7,896 nt of DNA from contig DAFN01000014.1 of NCBI GenBank assembly GCA_002495465.1, forward strand, positions 839 to 8,734, written 5' to 3'. Positions 5,910 to 7,896 of the stretch are shown piece after piece; within the stretch, counting starts at the first letter, position 1, and each line of letters begins with the position of its first letter. Under the pieces are notes generated by a model. That model had not been told where the DNA came from, searched no databases, and saw only the letters and a program-made list of their open reading frames with translations. A program made the position numbers and the translations under genes. The DNA is from an archaeon UBA55. Its GTDB lineage: Archaea > Undinarchaeota > Undinarchaeia > Undinarchaeales > Undinarchaeaceae.

Positions 5910-6689
5910 TCAGTATTTCTTGGAGATATTTATAATATCCTCAGGACTGAGATTGAGGACCTTTGTCTGTGCTATCTCTCCAAGAGACTTCACAAAGCTT
6001 GCAACTTCTTCCTTTGTTCCGATTTCGTGGTATGAATCCATCAAAGAATTTCTGAGTTTCTTGTTTTTATGCTGGAAAATTGCCCTTGTTATATCTGCGA
6101 ACTTCCTAGGAAGAACTATGTTTTTTGGGCGAAGTCTTACAAAAGCTGAATCAACACGAGGAACTGGGAAAAATTTTCCTTTTGGAACTGTTTCCAGAAA
6201 CTCTATATCTGCCCTTACTGCGCAGTTAACAGAAAGTCTTGAGTAATTTTTTGTTCCGGGCTCAGCAACCATTCTGCGTGCAAACTCCTTCTGAAGACAG
6301 AGAACAGCAAGCTCAATCGGCTGTTCAAGTATCTTGAAAATTAGAGGACTTGAGATAGAATAAGGAACATTTGAAATTATCTTGTTGCATTCCGGCCATT
6401 CAACTTTAAGAGCGTCGCCGATTATGACTTCCTCTACATTTTTGTTCAGAATGGGTGCGAATTTTGGGTCAATTTCTATGACTGCCAAATTACCTGTTTT
6501 TTTGAGTATTTTCTCAGTAAGAGTTCCAATACCAGGACCTATCTCGAGAAGCTTGTCTTCAGAATTTATTTCGGCGTATTCAACCTCTCGCTCGAGTATT
6601 GAATCACTATATAGAAAATTCTGATCCAGTGACTTGGACAGAAAAAAATTATTCTCTTTTAGAATTTTCTTGAGATCTTGAAGAAGCAT
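5910..6689 (-). CDS. rsmA: 16S rRNA dimethyladenosine transferase (RsmA/KsgA/Dim1)
   Basis: A 259-residue S-adenosylmethionine-dependent enzyme that dimethylates two adjacent adenines in the loop of the 3'-terminal helix of 16S rRNA, a late small-subunit maturation step. Visible motifs: SLDQNFL (20-26), the N-terminal motif; motif I LLEIGPGIGTLTE (47-59) for SAM binding; the acidic end of strand 2 in VIEIDPKF (70-77); GDAL (91-94); catalytic motif IV NVPYSISSPL (107-116); then LQKEFARRMVAEPGTKNYSRLSV (132-154) and FFPVPRVDSAFVRLRP (173-188). The C-terminal helical domain is complete. The start codon overlaps the DUF655 stop in TAATG, so translation is coupled. The L21e-rpoF-DUF655-rsmA order is a known archaeal cluster. 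The Asp in LDQNFL, where bacteria have Gly, is in my recollection common in archaeal members. Confidence 0.97.
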   Translation of the reverse strand: MLLQDLKKILKENNFFLSKSLDQNFLYSDSILEREVEYAEINSEDKLLEIGPGIGTLTEKILKKTGNLAVIEIDPKFAPILNKNVEEVIIGDALKVEWPECNKIISNVPYSISSPLIFKILEQPIELAVLCLQKEFARRMVAEPGTKNYSRLSVNCAVRADIEFLETVPKGKFFPVPRVDSAFVRLRPKNIVLPRKFADITRAIFQHKNKKLRNSLMDSYHEIGTKEEVASFVKSLGEIAQTKVLNLSPEDIINISKKY

Positions 6690-7366
6690 TATTCCTTCGA
6701 AGCTTCAGGCTCCGGTTTCGATTCCTGGGCTGCCTCTTCTGCAGGAGTTTCCTCAGTCAGCTCTTCCGGTGCCGGAACATCATCCGCAAACAGTGGAATT
6801 CCGACCAGAAGCTTGTATTTGATTTGCTTTCCTCGGTCATCTTCTCCTCTAAGCTCCCAAATTATTCTCTTGATGAGAAGCTTCTTTGGATCAGGGAGTA
6901 GTTTAACTCTCTTTGTCAAATCCGAAAAGCTCTCGAAAAGTTTCATATTTCTAATTCTGACCATCTCCATCATGTGCTTCTTCCCTACTCCAGGGAGAAG
7001 CTCAAGCCTGTGAAGCCTAGTAGTTAGCGGACCGCATTCATTGAAGAATTTTATGAAACGCTCTTCCTGCTCACTTATCAGCTTGTCAAGAGTAAATTCT
7101 AGTTCAACCTTTCCTGTTGAAGTAAGCTCATCGTAATTTAGGCGCTTGACTATATGATGAACATCTTCTCTGACACCCTTTCCGATGTAGAGAAGCTTGC
7201 TGGCACTTGTTGAACGACCTTCCCTTAGAACTACCTCAAGAAGACTGAAAAACCTGTTGCCAATTATCTGGGCCACATTCTTTTCCCTTCTGTAACCAGG
7301 GATATTTGACTCCATTCTTCCCTCTGGTAAGTAATCTAGAACTATCGCAGTCTCATCAGATGGCAT
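6689..7366 (-). CDS. DUF655 family protein with helix-hairpin-helix, putative nucleic-acid binding
   Basis: A 225-residue protein of the archaeal DUF655 (COG1491) family. Residues 5-60 look like a small OB-like beta domain (AIVLDYLPEGR at the start, FFSLLEVVLREG at 39-50). A helix-hairpin-helix follows near 120-140, with LELLPGVGKKHMMEMV as the non-sequence-specific nucleic-acid-binding motif. The conserved basic part ends at about 193 (GIPLF). Residues 194-225 are a low-complexity Glu/Pro/Ala tail that looks like a disordered extension. The biochemical role is not established; the constant position between rpoF and rsmA suggests an RNA-related job in transcription or ribosome assembly. It starts two bases after the rpoF stop with an AAGGGG ribosome binding site, and its stop overlaps the rsmA start by one base. 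Confidence 0.92.
   Translation of the reverse strand: MPSDETAIVLDYLPEGRMESNIPGYRREKNVAQIIGNRFFSLLEVVLREGRSTSASKLLYIGKGVREDVHHIVKRLNYDELTSTGKVELEFTLDKLISEQEERFIKFFNECGPLTTRLHRLELLPGVGKKHMMEMVRIRNMKLFESFSDLTKRVKLLPDPKKLLIKRIIWELRGEDDRGKQIKYKLLVGIPLFADDVPAPEELTEETPAEEAAQESKPEPEASKE
6693..6697 (-). promoter_or_regulatory. Weak ribosome binding site of rsmA
   Basis: AAGGA on the minus strand only three bases before the rsmA ATG. The spacing is short, and the TAATG stop-start overlap probably matters more for initiation. Confidence 0.35.
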
Positions 7367-7368
7367 GG

Positions 7369-7707
7369 TTACCCCTTATACTTCCCGACAATGTCAAGTA
7401 ATTTGGAGATTTCCTCATCTGAGAGAACAAAATGCTCCTTTGAAAATAGAAGTTTAATCTCATCGGCATTGGACGGTAAAAGGTCTGAAAGGGATATTGC
7501 GTGCCTTCGTGAAAGTTTCTCAAGACCCTCGACCTCAGCTATTAGCTCTTCTGCCTTTTTTTTGTCAAGCTTTGCGAATTTGTTGCAATAATCCATAGTG
7601 AGCGTCTGCTCATAAGTAAGCTCTCCTTCTTTCTCTCGGGCCTCAGTAAGCTCTTTGACCTCTGCAAGAGTTACCGGCTCCTGTGACAAAACTCTTTTTC
7701 CTATCAT
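7369..7707 (-). CDS. rpoF: DNA-directed RNA polymerase subunit F (Rpo4, RPB4-like)
   Basis: A 112-residue protein matching archaeal RpoF in length and layout: an N-terminal strand (MIGKRVLSQEPVTLAEVKEL) that pairs with subunit E (Rpo7), then a helical HRDC-like region (about 30-112) with the pattern LSRRHAISLSDLLPSNADEIKLLF and a final helix LSDEEISKLLDIVGKY. Together with Rpo7 it forms the stalk of the polymerase, which assists open-complex formation and binds the exiting transcript. The start ATG overlaps the L21e stop in ATGA and has an AGGTGA ribosome binding site four bases before it, so both the start and translational coupling are well supported. It is followed two bases later by the DUF655 gene. 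Confidence 0.96.
   Translation of the reverse strand: MIGKRVLSQEPVTLAEVKELTEAREKEGELTYEQTLTMDYCNKFAKLDKKKAEELIAEVEGLEKLSRRHAISLSDLLPSNADEIKLLFSKEHFVLSDEEISKLLDIVGKYKG
7372..7377 (-). promoter_or_regulatory. Ribosome binding site of the DUF655 gene
   Basis: AAGGGG on the minus strand, five bases before the ATG at 7366 and inside the last codons of rpoF. It is a G-rich variant of the usual GGAGG-type site, shared with both permease genes. Confidence 0.5.
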
Positions 7708-7896
7708 TTTTTCACCTGCTCTTTTACCTTTACAAGATGCTCAGGACGTGATAAGAGCGTCTTACTCTTATTTCCGTCATTTATTGAAACAAGATAAGCC
7801 CTTCCTCTTCGTCCTTCAACAATACCCTGCTGTCCATGGTATTTTGGATGTGGCATTCCAGAATGAACTGAGGGATTGAGTCTTACTACCACTCGT
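7704..7896 (-). CDS. rpl21e: Large-subunit ribosomal protein L21e (C-terminal part, 5' end cut)
   Basis: The reading frame is open to the right edge, so the N-terminus lies outside the window. The visible 64 residues begin RVVVRLNPSVHSGMPHPKYHGQQG and continue with IVEGRRGRAYLVSINDGNKSKTLLSRPEHL, the SH3-like beta-barrel core of L21e. Archaeal L21e is usually about 95-100 residues, so roughly a third is missing. The GTG at 7892 is not a plausible start, because conserved L21e sequence (GD.V.I..NPSVH) runs through it. The protein binds 23S rRNA and 5S rRNA in the large subunit. Its TGA overlaps the rpoF ATG. The operon promoter must be upstream, out of view. Confidence 0.95.
   Translation of the reverse strand, partial: RVVVRLNPSVHSGMPHPKYHGQQGIVEGRRGRAYLVSINDGNKSKTLLSRPEHLVKVKEQVKK
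7712..7717 (-). promoter_or_regulatory. Ribosome binding site of rpoF
   Basis: The minus strand reads AGGTGA four bases before the rpoF ATG, a direct match to the archaeal anti-Shine-Dalgarno complement, lying within the last codons of L21e. It fixes the rpoF start. Confidence 0.75.

Noticed and set aside
7704..7892. GTG at 7892 as the start of a 62-residue protein
   Set aside because: L21e conservation continues through this codon and the frame is open to the window edge, so the gene is truncated by the window, not naturally short.

Overview
The window looks archaeal. Its right half, read on the minus strand, carries the archaeal gene order L21e ribosomal protein - RNA polymerase subunit F (Rpo4) - DUF655 protein - 16S rRNA dimethyladenosine transferase (RsmA/KsgA). 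L21e, RpoF and DUF655 are archaeal or archaeo-eukaryotic families. Start signals also fit archaea: first genes of transcripts have TATA-like boxes about 25-30 bases before the ATG (leaderless style), while internal genes have short purine-rich ribosome binding sites. The DNA is moderately AT-rich. I cannot place the lineage more precisely from these proteins alone.

Layout, left to right. Bases 1-178 (minus): 5' part of a gene running off the left edge, encoding an N-terminal stub followed by 18-residue glycine-rich repeats typical of a beta-helix. Bases 179-272: a divergent promoter region. Bases 273-1067 (plus): an unrecognised 264-residue protein with a likely C-terminal winged helix. Bases 1091-1747 (minus): an unrecognised multi-pass membrane protein with an acidic tail, convergent with the previous gene and with its own TATA-like promoter. 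Bases 1864-7896 (minus): one tightly packed gene array of eight genes (gaps of -10 to +10 bases), apparently a single operon.

The operon has two halves. The upstream half (7896 to 5910) is information processing: L21e, RpoF, DUF655, RsmA. The downstream half (5905 to 1864) is a complete MacB/LolCDE-type ABC system: one ATPase, one secreted and membrane-anchored protein with three Ig-like (COG1361/CARDB-type) domains, and two different MacB/FtsX-type permeases of identical length. The likely machine is a heterodimeric permease pair powered by two copies of the ATPase, with the Ig-domain protein as an extracytoplasmic partner. Its substrate cannot be read from sequence.

No tRNA, rRNA, CRISPR array, insertion sequence or phage gene was seen. 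No gene-free stretch exceeds 300 bases; the longest gap is 116 bases (1748-1863). The best candidates for novelty are the exporter fused to a translation/transcription operon, the in-register permease pair, and the clipped beta-helix repeat gene at the left edge.
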